DNA of 64,000 bases from Streptomyces actuosus (GTDB lineage: Bacteria > Actinomycetota > Actinomycetes > Streptomycetales > Streptomycetaceae): contig NZ_JAFFZS010000026.1 in NCBI RefSeq assembly GCF_016921115.1, positions 1-64,000 on the forward strand, in the 5' to 3' direction. The notes below the pieces were generated by a model. It was given only the letters and a program-made list of their open reading frames with translations, did not search any database and was not told the DNA's origin. Position numbers and translations under genes: made by a program. Position 1 is the stretch's first letter, and the number at the start of each line of letters is the position of its first letter. Below, one piece after another: positions 43,820 to 51,989 of this stretch.

Positions 43820-44602
43820 TCACCCGTTCATCGGACGTCGGTCCAGCGCCGCGAGGGCCTCGTCCAAGGCCCTCCGCAGCCGCAGCCCGTCCGCCGCCAC
43901 GGCGCTGACCAGCGCGGCGGGACCGGCCAGCGGGACGACGGCACAGGCGTCGCCGATGCGCCGGGGAGTGACCGGGCGCTCCTGGAACTCGGGCCTGACG
44001 AGCACCAGTTGGCCCACGGCCCGGTGCCCGGCCAGCACGGCGGGTCCGTCCCAGCCGCCCGGCGCGCCCGGCCCGCACGCCAGCTCCTGGTCGAGGACGA
44101 CGCGCCCGCCGACCCGCACGGCCAGACGGCTGGAGAGACGCCCGGTTTCCTCACCGGCGCGGCCGAGCACCTGTTCCTCGCGCAGCACCAGCCGGCCCGT
44201 GGCCGCGACGTCGGCCTCGGTGCGGACGCGCAGATCGCTCCCGCGGGCGGAGATGAGCGGCTCGGGCAACCAGCTCACCTCCGCCCGGTCGGCGACGTGC
44301 ACCCGCACGTCGTAGTGCGCCTCGCCCTTGCTCTGCCCCGGCAGGGCGATGGTGGCGGCGGCCGACTGCACGCGCAGCAGGGCGCCTTCCTCCGCATGCG
44401 CGTCGACGCCGAACCGGTCCCCGCCGAGGGGCCCGCTCATCGCTCCGACGAGCACGACCCGTGCCTCCGTCCCGCTCCCGCGTGTCCGGCGCAGCGCGAG
44501 CGGGCCGTCGCTCTCCAGCACCGGCAGGGACGTGCCGCCCCTGCCGTCCTGCCGGGCGACGATCCGCGCACGGGCCCGCACACCGCCGGGCGTCGTGCTC
44601 AC
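43820..44602 (-). CDS. ureD: Urease accessory protein UreD
   Basis: A 260-residue UreD/UreH protein that, with UreF and UreG, delivers nickel to apo-urease. It contains the family blocks GPLALRRT, HYDVRVHVADRAEVSWLPEPLI and REEQVLGRAGE. GTG 44602 overlaps the ureG stop (GTGA). It is the last gene of the ureABCFGD unit. Confidence 0.9.
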   Translation of the reverse strand: MSTTPGGVRARARIVARQDGRGGTSLPVLESDGPLALRRTRGSGTEARVVLVGAMSGPLGGDRFGVDAHAEEGALLRVQSAAATIALPGQSKGEAHYDVRVHVADRAEVSWLPEPLISARGSDLRVRTEADVAATGRLVLREEQVLGRAGEETGRLSSRLAVRVGGRVVLDQELACGPGAPGGWDGPAVLAGHRAVGQLVLVRPEFQERPVTPRRIGDACAVVPLAGPAALVSAVAADGLRLRRALDEALAALDRRPMNG

Positions 44603-45276
44603 GCCGTCCACGCGGCCAGCTGCGCCCGCACCCAGTCGGCGACGTCCGCGACGCCCCGCTCGCTCCTGAGCGACTGCAGGACCACGGGCAGGGCGCCGCG
44701 CTGCGCCGCGGCGTCGGCGGCCATGCGACCGAGGTCGGAGCCGACGTGGGGAGCGAGGTCGGTCTTGTTGACGACCAGCAGGTCGGCGGTGGTCACCCCG
44801 GGCCCGCCCTTGCGCGGGATGTCGTCCCCGCCGGCCACGTCGATCACGAAGATCTGCGCGTCGACGAGGCCCTTGGAGAAGGTGGCGGTGAGATTGTCCC
44901 CGCCGGACTCCACGAGGACGAGGTCCAGCGGCCCGACCTCGTCCTCCAGGTCCTCCACCGCCTCCAGGTTGGCCGAGATGTCGTCCCGGATCGCGGTGTG
45001 CGGGCATGCTCCCGTCTCCACCGCGCTGATCCTCTCCGGCGGCAGCACGGCCTCCTTCAGCAGGAACTCCGCGTCCTCCCGCGTGTAGATGTCGTTGGTG
45101 ACGACGGCCAGCGACCTCTCGTCCCGCAGTGCCCGGCACAGCGCCGCGACAGTCGCCGTCTTCCCGGAACCGACCGGTCCGCCGAGCCCGATCCGCAGAG
45201 CCCTCCGACTCCCGTCGGCCCGCCGGGCGTCGGCGCTGACGGCGCCGGGGCCGCCGTGGGTGTGGTCGAGGTGCAT
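44599..45276 (-). CDS. ureG: Urease accessory GTPase UreG
   Basis: A 225-residue SIMIBI GTPase driving nickel insertion into urease. P-loop GLGGPVGSGKTATV, metal-site CPH motif in ETGACPHTAIRDD, and NKTDLAP for guanine recognition are all present. The N-terminus starts MHLDHTHGG, a short His cluster that may bind nickel; no ureE is present. ATG 45276 has GGAAAGG upstream. Confidence 0.95.
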   Translation of the reverse strand: MHLDHTHGGPGAVSADARRADGSRRALRIGLGGPVGSGKTATVAALCRALRDERSLAVVTNDIYTREDAEFLLKEAVLPPERISAVETGACPHTAIRDDISANLEAVEDLEDEVGPLDLVLVESGGDNLTATFSKGLVDAQIFVIDVAGGDDIPRKGGPGVTTADLLVVNKTDLAPHVGSDLGRMAADAAAQRGALPVVLQSLRSERGVADVADWVRAQLAAWTA

Positions 45277-45376
45277 GGGAGGTGATCCTTTCCGTAGGTG
45301 GGCAGGAGAAGGGAAGGGGCGGGCGCGGAGTGGCGGGGCACGCGCCCGGCGGGGCGGGCGCGGGGGCGGGCGCGCG

Positions 45377-46051
45377 CTACGACGCGAACAGCCGCACCGC
45401 CCATCCCGCGTGCGCCTCCGCCCCGATCTCCAGCAACGGTGCCGACGCCGCGGGCAGCGCACCGGCCCCCTGCTCCAGCGCCCCGGCCGCCGCCTCGACG
45501 GCGAGGTCCGCCACGTGGTCGACCTCCGGCGCCAGCCGCGCCAGCACCGCGGTCGCCTCGAAGGGGTCGAGACTCAGCAACCGCACCGTCGCCGTGGCCG
45601 CCCCGCTCACGCTCTCGTACGCCGCGCAGTGCGCCGCGTCGTCCCCGCCCAGCCCCGCCGAGCGCGCGGCGACGCCGAGCACCACCGGCTGGTGCGCCCC
45701 CTTGGGGAACTCCCCTGCGAGGGCGTCGAGTTCGTCCGACGGCCAGGTGGCGCGCGCGGCTCGCATCAGCTGGCGCCCGAGCCGTCGTGCGGCGAGCCGC
45801 AGCGTGGGCGAGGGCGTCCGGGCGTCCGCCGCGGCGTCCAGTTCCACGGCGGGGACGCCGACGGCCGCCGCCGCGGCGAGGGAGGCCGCGACCAGCCCCG
45901 TCGTGTGCAACCGCCCCCGGCAGAAGTCCTCCAGGCTCGCCGCCCCGGTGATCCGCCCGGCCTTGACGGCCTCCTCGGCCCCGCCGGAGTGGGCATGCCC
46001 GCCGGCGGGGAACCGGCCGTCGGCCAGGACCAGTAGTGCTGCTCGTGACAT
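45377..46051 (-). CDS. ureF: Urease accessory protein UreF
   Basis: A 224-residue all-helical UreF that bridges UreD-bound urease and UreG. It shows the usual N-terminal ADGRFPAGGHAHSGGAEEAV block and a conserved C-terminal end. It lies 20 bp after ureC and 100 bp before ureG. Length is typical. Confidence 0.92.
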   Translation of the reverse strand: MSRAALLVLADGRFPAGGHAHSGGAEEAVKAGRITGAASLEDFCRGRLHTTGLVAASLAAAAAVGVPAVELDAAADARTPSPTLRLAARRLGRQLMRAARATWPSDELDALAGEFPKGAHQPVVLGVAARSAGLGGDDAAHCAAYESVSGAATATVRLLSLDPFEATAVLARLAPEVDHVADLAVEAAAGALEQGAGALPAASAPLLEIGAEAHAGWAVRLFAS

Positions 46052-46071
46052 CGAAAGGACCCGCCCCGGCC

Positions 46072-47793
46072 TCAGAAGAGGAAGTAGCGTTGCGCCATGG
46101 GCAGTTCCACCGCCGGTTCCGTCTCCACCAGCTCGCCGTCGATGTGCACGGCGAAGCTGTCGGGATCGACCCGCACCTCGGGCCGCGCGTCGTTCTGGCG
46201 CATGTCGGCCTTGGTGACCCGCCGCGTCGACTCGATGGCGACGAACCGCTTCCCGAGCGGCAGCCGCTCCGGCAGTCCGTCCTCGATCGCGGACGGGGCG
46301 ATGAAATTGAACGAGTTCGACGCGGGGGCCCGTCCGATCGCCCCGTACATCGGCCGCGGGAGGACGGGCTGCGGGGTCGGGATGGAGGCGTTGGCGTCGC
46401 CCATCTGCGCGTAGGCGATCTGCCCGCCCTTGAGGACGAGGTGCGGCTTGACGCCGAAGAACGCCGGTTCCCACAGCACCAGGTCGGCGAGCTTGCCGCT
46501 CTCCACGGACCCGATCTCCCGGGCCAGCCCCTGGGCGAGCGCGGGGTTGATCGTGTACTTGGCGACGTAGCGCCGTACGCGCAGGTTGTCCGCCCGCCCG
46601 TCGCCGGGCAGCGCCCCCCGGCGCCGCTTCATGACATGCGCGGTCTGCCAGGTCCGCAGGACGACCTCGCCGACCCGCCCCATGGCCTGGGAGTCGGAGG
46701 AGATGATGGAGATCGCCCCCAGGTCGTGCAGGATGTCCTCGGCCCCGATCGTCGACGGCCGGATCCGCGACTCGGCGAACGCCAGGTCCTCGGGAACCGT
46801 CGGGTTCAGGTGGTGGCACACCATCAGCATGTCGAGGTGTTCCTCGGCGGTGTTGACGGTGAAGGGCCGGGTCGGGTTCGTGGAGCTGGGCAGCACGTGC
46901 GCCTGGGAGACGACGGTCATGATGTCCGGCGCGTGCCCGCCGCCCGCGCCCTCGGTGTGGTAGGCGTGGATGCCCCGGCCGGCGATGGCGGCGAGGGTGT
47001 CCTGTACGAAACCGGCCTCGTTCAGCGTGTCCGTGTGGATGGCGACCTGGACGCCGGTCCGGTCCGCCACCGTCAGCGCCGCGTCGATGACGGCCGGCGT
47101 GGATCCCCAGTCCTCGTGCAGCTTCAGTCCCAGGGCGCCGCCGCGGATCTGGGACAGCATCGCCTCGTGCGAGACGGTGTTGCCCTTGCCCAGGAGGCCG
47201 ATGTTGAGCGGGTACTGCTCCATCGCCTCGAACATCCGCGCGATGTGCCAGGGGCCGGGGGTCACGGTCGTGGCCTTGGAGCCCTCGGCGGGACCGGTGC
47301 CGCCGCCGACGAGGGTGGTGATGCCGGACGCCAGCGCCTCGTCGGCGATCTGCGGGCAGATGAAGTGCACGTGGGCGTCGATCGCGCCGGCGGTCAGGAT
47401 CCGCCCGTTCCCCGCGACGACCTCCGTCTCCGGGCCGATGACGAGGTCCGGGTGGACCCCGTCCATGGTGTCGGGGTTGCCCGCCTTGCCGATGCCGGTG
47501 ATGCGTCCGTCGCGGATGCCCACGTCGGCCTTGACGATCCCCCAGTGGTCGATGATCACGGCCCCGGTGACGACCGTGTCGGGGGCGCCCTCTGCGCGGG
47601 TGACACGCGACTGCCCCATGGACTCGCGGATGACCTTGCCGCCTCCGAAGACCGCCTCGTCGCCTGCCCGGCCGGGCCCGCCGCTGCGGTCCTCCTCGAT
47701 CTCGACGAGCAGGTCGGTGTCGGCGAGCCGGATGCGGTCGCCGGTGGTCGGGCCGAACAGGTCGGCGTACGCGGCGCGGGAGACCTCATGCAT
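46072..47793 (-). CDS. ureC: Urease alpha (catalytic) subunit
   Basis: A 573-residue catalytic subunit that hydrolyses urea to ammonia and carbamate at a di-nickel site. Nickel ligands lie in DAHVHFICP and in HTEGAGGGHAPD; the carbamylated Lys is in GALGLKLHEDWG; the flap His is near MVCHHLNP. ATG 47793 gives the standard MHEVSRAAYADLFGP start and 573 aa; GTG 47802 would add three residues. It overlaps ureB by 8 bp. Confidence 0.97.
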   Translation of the reverse strand: MHEVSRAAYADLFGPTTGDRIRLADTDLLVEIEEDRSGGPGRAGDEAVFGGGKVIRESMGQSRVTRAEGAPDTVVTGAVIIDHWGIVKADVGIRDGRITGIGKAGNPDTMDGVHPDLVIGPETEVVAGNGRILTAGAIDAHVHFICPQIADEALASGITTLVGGGTGPAEGSKATTVTPGPWHIARMFEAMEQYPLNIGLLGKGNTVSHEAMLSQIRGGALGLKLHEDWGSTPAVIDAALTVADRTGVQVAIHTDTLNEAGFVQDTLAAIAGRGIHAYHTEGAGGGHAPDIMTVVSQAHVLPSSTNPTRPFTVNTAEEHLDMLMVCHHLNPTVPEDLAFAESRIRPSTIGAEDILHDLGAISIISSDSQAMGRVGEVVLRTWQTAHVMKRRRGALPGDGRADNLRVRRYVAKYTINPALAQGLAREIGSVESGKLADLVLWEPAFFGVKPHLVLKGGQIAYAQMGDANASIPTPQPVLPRPMYGAIGRAPASNSFNFIAPSAIEDGLPERLPLGKRFVAIESTRRVTKADMRQNDARPEVRVDPDSFAVHIDGELVETEPAVELPMAQRYFLF

Positions 47794-48097
47794 CGAGGGC
47801 ACCTCCGGTCAGTCCGCGCAGTCCGGGCACGATGCGGGCGCCGGCCAGCGCGACGAGTTCGACGTCGACGGGGATCCCGGGTTCGAAGCGCACGGCGGTG
47901 CCGGCCGCGACGTTCAGCCGCTTGCCGTGCGCCGCGGCGCGGTCGAACTCCAGGCCGGGGTTGGCCTCGGCGAAGTGGTAGTGGGAGCCCACCTGGACGG
48001 GCCGGTCGGCGGCGTTGAGCACGGTGAGCCGGGTGACCTCGCGTCCCTCGTTGCAGGTGACGGGGTCGTCGGCGAAGAGGAACTCTCCGGGGATCAT
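47786..48097 (-). CDS. ureB: Urease beta subunit
   Basis: A 103-residue structural subunit with the family start MIPGEFLF and the blocks GSHYHFAEANPGLEFDR and GKRLNVAAGTAVRFEPG. It is separate from ureA, the usual actinobacterial layout. It starts 11 bp after ureA and overlaps ureC. Confidence 0.96.
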   Translation of the reverse strand: MIPGEFLFADDPVTCNEGREVTRLTVLNAADRPVQVGSHYHFAEANPGLEFDRAAAHGKRLNVAAGTAVRFEPGIPVDVELVALAGARIVPGLRGLTGGALDA

Positions 48098-48108
48098 CGG
48101 GGGCCTCC

Positions 48109-48411
48109 TCAGACGATCGGATCGTGGACGGTGACGAGCTTGGTGCCGTCCGGGAAGGTCGCCTCGACCTGCACGTCGTGGATCATCTCGGGGACGCCCT
48201 CCATGACGTCGTCCCGGGCGAGGAGCGTGCGTCCGGAGGACATCAGCTCGGCGACGGTGCGGCCGTCACGGGCGCCCTCGAGGATGTGCGACGTGATGAG
48301 GGCGACCGCCTCGGGGTGGTTGAGCCTCAGTCCGCGGGCCCGGCGCTTCTCGGCCACGTCGGCCGCCACGTGGATCAGCAGCCTCTCCTGCTCGTGCGGG
48401 GTCAGTTGCAC
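48109..48411 (-). CDS. ureA: Urease gamma subunit
   Basis: A 100-residue structural subunit (VQLTPHEQERLLIHVAADVA, LNHPEAVALITSHILEGARDG), full length for the family. GTG 48411 is preceded by GAGGTGGGAC. It is the first gene of ureABCFGD. A GlnR-like box lies about 160 bp upstream, so nitrogen-dependent expression is likely. Confidence 0.96.
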   Translation of the reverse strand: MQLTPHEQERLLIHVAADVAEKRRARGLRLNHPEAVALITSHILEGARDGRTVAELMSSGRTLLARDDVMEGVPEMIHDVQVEATFPDGTKLVTVHDPIV

Positions 48412-48566
48412 GTCCCACCTCACATCCTCGCTCCGGACCGTGCGGGGCCCGGTTGCCGCAGCCACCGCGACGGGGACAGGTGTAACACACAGACAGATGG
48501 CGCGATTCGGCGCGATCAGGAAAGAGAAACCCCTGGTGGCGTGGATGCGCAGGCTAGTTCGCCGGA

Positions 48567-48582
48567 GTTTCAGCGACGTTAA
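48567..48582 (-). promoter_or_regulatory. GlnR-type box upstream of ureA
   Basis: On the minus strand TTAAC-GTCGCT-GAAAC matches the GlnR a/b-site pattern gTnAC-n6-GaAAC, with only the weak first base differing. A possible -10 (TAGCCT) lies about 14 bp downstream. The urease operon is an established GlnR target in Streptomyces; binding here is inferred. Confidence 0.55.
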
Positions 48583-48599
48583 CCAGACCTTGATCGTCA

Positions 48600-49430
48600 C
48601 ATGACCCGCCCCTGGTCTCGGGCTTACGCGGCGGCACGCGCCGGACATTGCACACGATCGGGGTGCGCGCGGCGCCGGCCGCCGAACCCGACCGCACCGG
48701 ACGGCGAGAACCGGGCGAGTGAACAAGCGGACGAGGGTGCGGACGGCGTCCCCGGGTCAGCACGGGGAATCGGCGAGCCCCGGCGGGACGGCACACCGGC
48801 CACCGCCCGCAGGAGGCCGGTGCGGCATCGAGCGGAGAGGGTCTTCGACGCCCGGGCGGCGGTGGGCCGGGCCTTCCCGATCGGACCGTCCCGAGCCGCC
48901 TGGACACCCTCGCCCCGCCGACCGGCGGGAGGTGAGCACGCCGGCACGGTCCTCCGCACCGCCGCCCCTGCCCGCGCCGACGAGAGCCGGGGGAGAGCCG
49001 ATCGACCGTTGTCCGGAGGCGGTCGGCCGCCCGGCCGGACCGACTCGGCGCACCACGGTGGCACCCACCGCGGTCCGCGCGCCGGCCGGGAGGACGGTGG
49101 CGCTGCGCGAGACGCTCGCACCGATGCACCGACGGGGTGAATCGGAACCGCACGCCGGCACCCTCGCGCGGGCGCTCGTCGTGCGGGACGGCGGGCGCCG
49201 CACGGCGCGCGTCACCCTGCCTCAGCGCTCCGACAGTTGACGCCCCGGCAGTGTCGGTGGCCGCAGGTACCCCCGGAGCGGGACGGTCGGGCCCTGCTTG
49301 AAACGGACCGAACGACGGTCCCTCCGTCGGCGTAGGCGGACCCCCGATTTCGGGGGCATCGAGGTTGCGCACGCTGCCTGCCCGCACAGCGGAACGATCT
49401 CCTCCGCCGCTGGTCCGGGGGTGGTCGTAG
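48600..49430. other. 830-bp gene-poor, low-complexity spacer
   Basis: Open frames exist on both strands, but all are Arg/Pro/Gly-rich without recognisable domains, and none has a convincing ribosome site. Nothing else identified except the doubtful small frame listed separately at 49222-49497. Confidence 0.55.
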
Positions 49431-49497
49431 GGGTGGACACCGGATCGAACGCGGAGGTGTCCACCCGAACGGGTGAGTGGTGAGCAACAACACACAT
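49222..49497 (-). CDS. Doubtful small ORF (91 aa), no homology recognised
   Basis: A frame starting MCVVAHHSPVRVDTSAFDP, with a basic C-terminal half (RLRRRRDRRSVRFK). It has four cysteines and less GC-saturated third positions than its neighbours. The only upstream signal is a weak GGAACC. The long inverted repeat at 49431-49466 lies inside it. It may be a real small protein or spurious; no function is suggested. Confidence 0.2.
   Translation of the reverse strand: MCVVAHHSPVRVDTSAFDPVSTPTTTPGPAAEEIVPLCGQAACATSMPPKSGVRLRRRRDRRSVRFKQGPTVPLRGYLRPPTLPGRQLSER
49431..49466. promoter_or_regulatory. 11-bp perfect inverted repeat with 14-bp spacer
   Basis: GGGTGGACACC (49431-49441) and GGTGTCCACCC (49456-49466) are exact inverted copies. 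The element lies about 120 bp before the riboswitch and could be an operator for its transcript or a hairpin ending leftward transcription. Confidence 0.45.
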
Positions 49498-49589
49498 TGC
49501 CGGTTCCATTGGGATTTTCGGACACACGTGAGTGAAGATCCGTTCCTGACGGCAAGCCCCCGCCACAAGCGGCGGGGCGGTCCGGGCGG

Positions 49590-49769
49590 ACGCCGAGTCC
49601 TGCCGCCGCCCGGACGACCGGTCGACAGGAGTGGATCGGCAGGAGTGGAGGACCCAGGCAAGGCGGGCCGACGGGACGTCAGTTCCGAGCGGCCCTTGGG
49701 GTGAAGTCGCGGTGACGCGACCGGGCTACTTCGCCAGCCCGAATCCGACAGGTCATCCTTCACAGGCGG
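49590..49769 (+). ncRNA. Cyclic-di-AMP (ydaO/yuaA-type) riboswitch
   Basis: The aptamer starts at CGCCGAGTCCTGCCG; stem CCTGCCG (49599-49605) pairs with CGGCAGG (49637-49643). Then follow the conserved GGAGGACCCAGG, GGGGTGAA, a small GTCGCGG/GCGACC hairpin, GGGCTACTTCG and CAGCCCGAATCCGACAG, ending in CACAGGCG that closes onto the 5' CGCC. These match the ydaO family order. It ends 17 bp before the NlpC/P60 start, next to its GAAGGG ribosome site. A separate hairpin lies just upstream (49558-49577). c-di-AMP binding usually turns such hydrolase genes off. Confidence 0.82.
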
Positions 49770-49786
49770 CTGACGAAGGGTTGCGC

Positions 49787-50260
49787 ATGACTGCGCTCAA
49801 TCGTGTCCCGTCTCTGATGGCCCGGGCAGGTACCGCCTCGGCCCTCACCCTCGCCGCCGTCGGCGGCTCCATCGCCGTCCCCGGTCTGGCCACCGAAGCC
49901 GCTGCCGCCACGCCGGCCACCAGGGCGCTCCAGATCGCGGCCTCCAAGAAGGGCGCACCGTACAAGTGGGGTGCCACCGGACCCCACCGCTTCGACTGCT
50001 CCGGGCTGACGCTGTACTCGTTCAAGAAGGCGGGCAAGCGGCTTCCGCGGACCGCGGCGCAGCAGTACAACACGACCCGACATGTCTCCGCCACCCACCG
50101 CAAGGCCGGTGACCTGGTGTTCTTCCACTCGGGCAGGAACGTCTACCACGTGGGGATCTACGCCGGCCGGGGGAAGATCTGGCACGCCCCGAAGACCGGG
50201 GACGTGGTCAAACTGCAGAAGATCTGGACGAGGAGCGTCTGGTACGGGCGCGTGAGCTGA
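49787..50260 (+). CDS. Secreted NlpC/P60 peptidoglycan hydrolase
   Basis: A 157-residue exported endopeptidase. The signal peptide (about 1-43) is followed directly by a minimal NlpC/P60 domain with Cys71 (RFDCSGLTLYSF), His121 (YHVGIYAG) and His133 (IWHAPKTGD), a complete catalytic triad. It should cleave D-Glu/diamino-acid bonds in stem peptides. No binding domain is present. ATG 49787 follows GAAGGG. The riboswitch immediately upstream predicts control by c-di-AMP, tying wall cleavage to turgor or development. Confidence 0.93.
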   Translation: MTALNRVPSLMARAGTASALTLAAVGGSIAVPGLATEAAAATPATRALQIAASKKGAPYKWGATGPHRFDCSGLTLYSFKKAGKRLPRTAAQQYNTTRHVSATHRKAGDLVFFHSGRNVYHVGIYAGRGKIWHAPKTGDVVKLQKIWTRSVWYGRVS

Positions 50261-50271
50261 GCTCCTGAGCT

Positions 50272-50317
50272 CCCCGGGGCGGAGGCTGCTCCCTGACGCG
50301 CAGTCACCGCCCCGGGG
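50272..50317 (+). terminator. Terminator after NlpC/P60 gene
   Basis: CCCCGGGGCGG (50272-50282) pairs with CCGCCCCGGGG (50307-50317): a perfect 11-bp stem with a 24-nt loop, 11 bp past the stop. Confidence 0.6.
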
Positions 50318-51313
50318 CCCTGAGAGGCCGGCGGAGGCCCGGGCGGCCCAGGAGGCGCCCCCCAGGGGGCTCTGCGCGACGACCGCACGGCGGCGTCCGG
50401 GCGCCGTGCCGCGGACGTGGACCCCGCCGGTGGGCCACCGGGCCCGGGAACCGGCCGCGGCCATGGCCGGGACGCGGCTGCGCCCCGCCTCCGGCCGAGC
50501 GGACGGGGCGGCCGTACCGCGGGCGGGGCAGGTCCGGTGCGCGGGGACCCTGTTCCGCCGCCGGGCCCGGCTGGCCCGAGGAACCTTCCGCGGCCGGGAG
50601 GGCGGCGGGACCGCTGGGTGCCGTGCCCTCGCACGGCGGGGGTCCCGGAAGGGCCGCTCCGCGGCAGTGGGGGCCGGGGCCGCAGCAAGGCCCGTGGACG
50701 CCTCGAAGCGGGCCCGGGGGGCCGACCCGCGGGACAGGCCCTCCCCCGTGCCGTAAGAAGAGCTGTGGGACCACTCCGATGCCCGGCAGCGTCACGAGTC
50801 GTCGATCCCGGTCGGACCGAGGCCGTGGTGCCCCCGAACCGCCGCCGGCCGGAGCGCCGGCCCGCACCCGGCGGCGAAGGATCCTCCGGGTGGAGCACCC
50901 GAGACCGGACGGACGCGACCCACCCGAGCGGAGGCGAGGAGGCCCGGCGATCGAAGGGACCCGTCGCCGGACCGACGAGGCCCGTCCGGCGGACGAGGCC
51001 TCCCGGCCGGAGGGCTCACCACTCGAACGGAGGGGGTCCCGCCCGGAACGGCCCCCGGACCGCCAAGGGCGGTTCCGGTCCCGCGCGCGGCCCGGCCGCC
51101 CGTCGTGACTCCCCGTCGCCCCGGGCCGGCACCGCGCCGGTGTCCTCCGCGCGTCGCGCTCGCCGGGCACCGTGCTCTCGGCGGGCCGGGGCCCGGGCGC
51201 GCCGGGCCGGCCGGAGCGGCGAGCCGCCTCGGACCGGCCGGGGTCCGCATCGTCGGGTCCCAGGGGCGCCGGGGGCCGGGTCGGCCGGGGCACTCACGCT
51301 CGCCGGGGCCGGG
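50318..51313. other. About 1 kb without a recognisable gene
   Basis: Long open frames exist on both strands, but all translate to Arg/Gly/Pro-rich low complexity without domains, signal peptides or ribosome sites. No RNA gene or mobile element is seen. It may be decayed coding DNA or an untranslated spacer. Confidence 0.55.
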
Positions 51314-51775
51314 TCATGGGTCCGGCTGCACGACCGTCGTCGCCACCGGCTCGGCCGGGACGGTCCACGGCAGGGCGATGGAGACCGTCTTGCCGCCCTC
51401 GCGGGTGGGACGGACGCTGAGCTTGCCCCCGTTCTCCGCGGCCAGCCAGCGGATGATCACCATCCCGCGGCCGTTGTCCTGCTGGACGGCGGCAGGCAGC
51501 CGTTTGGGGAAGCGGGGGTGGCTGTCGGTCACACCGATGCGCAGCTGTTCGTCACGGTCGAGGGCGAGGTCGACCGTGAAGGTGGGTGACTGCCCGAAGG
51601 TGTGCTGCACGGAATTGGTGGCGAGCTCGGAGACGATCAACCGGATGGTGTCGGCGGCGTCCGTGTCCGCCGGCAGGCCCCACTCCGCAAGCGTGCCGAT
51701 CACGAAGGAGCGGGCGGCGGAGACCGAGGCGGGATCGCTCGGCAGAGTGACGGATGCTTCCAGGTGGTCTGCCAT
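51314..51775 (-). CDS. ATP-binding anti-sigma-like regulator (HATPase_c, RsbW type)
   Basis: A 153-residue single-domain GHKL ATPase with the N-box SELATNSVQH and the G-box NGRGMVIIRWLA. Such proteins are anti-sigma kinases in Streptomyces and commonly lie opposite an XRE-DUF5753/DUF397 pair, as here. The partner sigma factor is not in the window. ATG 51775 follows GGGAAAGGGACGACGTCGCC. Confidence 0.9.
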   Translation of the reverse strand: MADHLEASVTLPSDPASVSAARSFVIGTLAEWGLPADTDAADTIRLIVSELATNSVQHTFGQSPTFTVDLALDRDEQLRIGVTDSHPRFPKRLPAAVQQDNGRGMVIIRWLAAENGGKLSVRPTREGGKTVSIALPWTVPAEPVATTVVQPDP

Positions 51776-51989
51776 GGCGACGTCGTCCCTTTCCCGCGGG
51801 ACCGCGGTCCGACACGAGGCGGATGGTTCGAGTACGGTCCCGGACTGGTGCTTCGCCCGTCAGACTGCCATCACCGAGCCGGTCGCGGGTGGCGATCCAC
51901 CAAGATGTGCATATATCTGTCGCTCAAAGCGGTGAACTCTGCTACGGCAGAGCGCATTTGGGCGGCCCGGTCATAGTAAGGAGGGACCC

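Noticed and set aside
43710..44078. Long upstream extension of the TAP-type hydrolase
   Set aside because: It would overlap ureD antisense and bury the signal peptide; TTG 43709 with GGAGAAG fits better.
46036..48018. 660-codon plus-strand frame across ureC
   Set aside because: Antisense to the urease catalytic subunit, which has every active-site motif.
48624..49121. 165-codon minus-strand frame upstream of ureA
   Set aside because: Arg/Ala/Pro-rich low complexity, no ribosome site and no domain.
50417..51589. 390-codon plus-strand frame in the gene-less region
   Set aside because: Composition-driven; it runs antisense into the HATPase gene and shows no domain.
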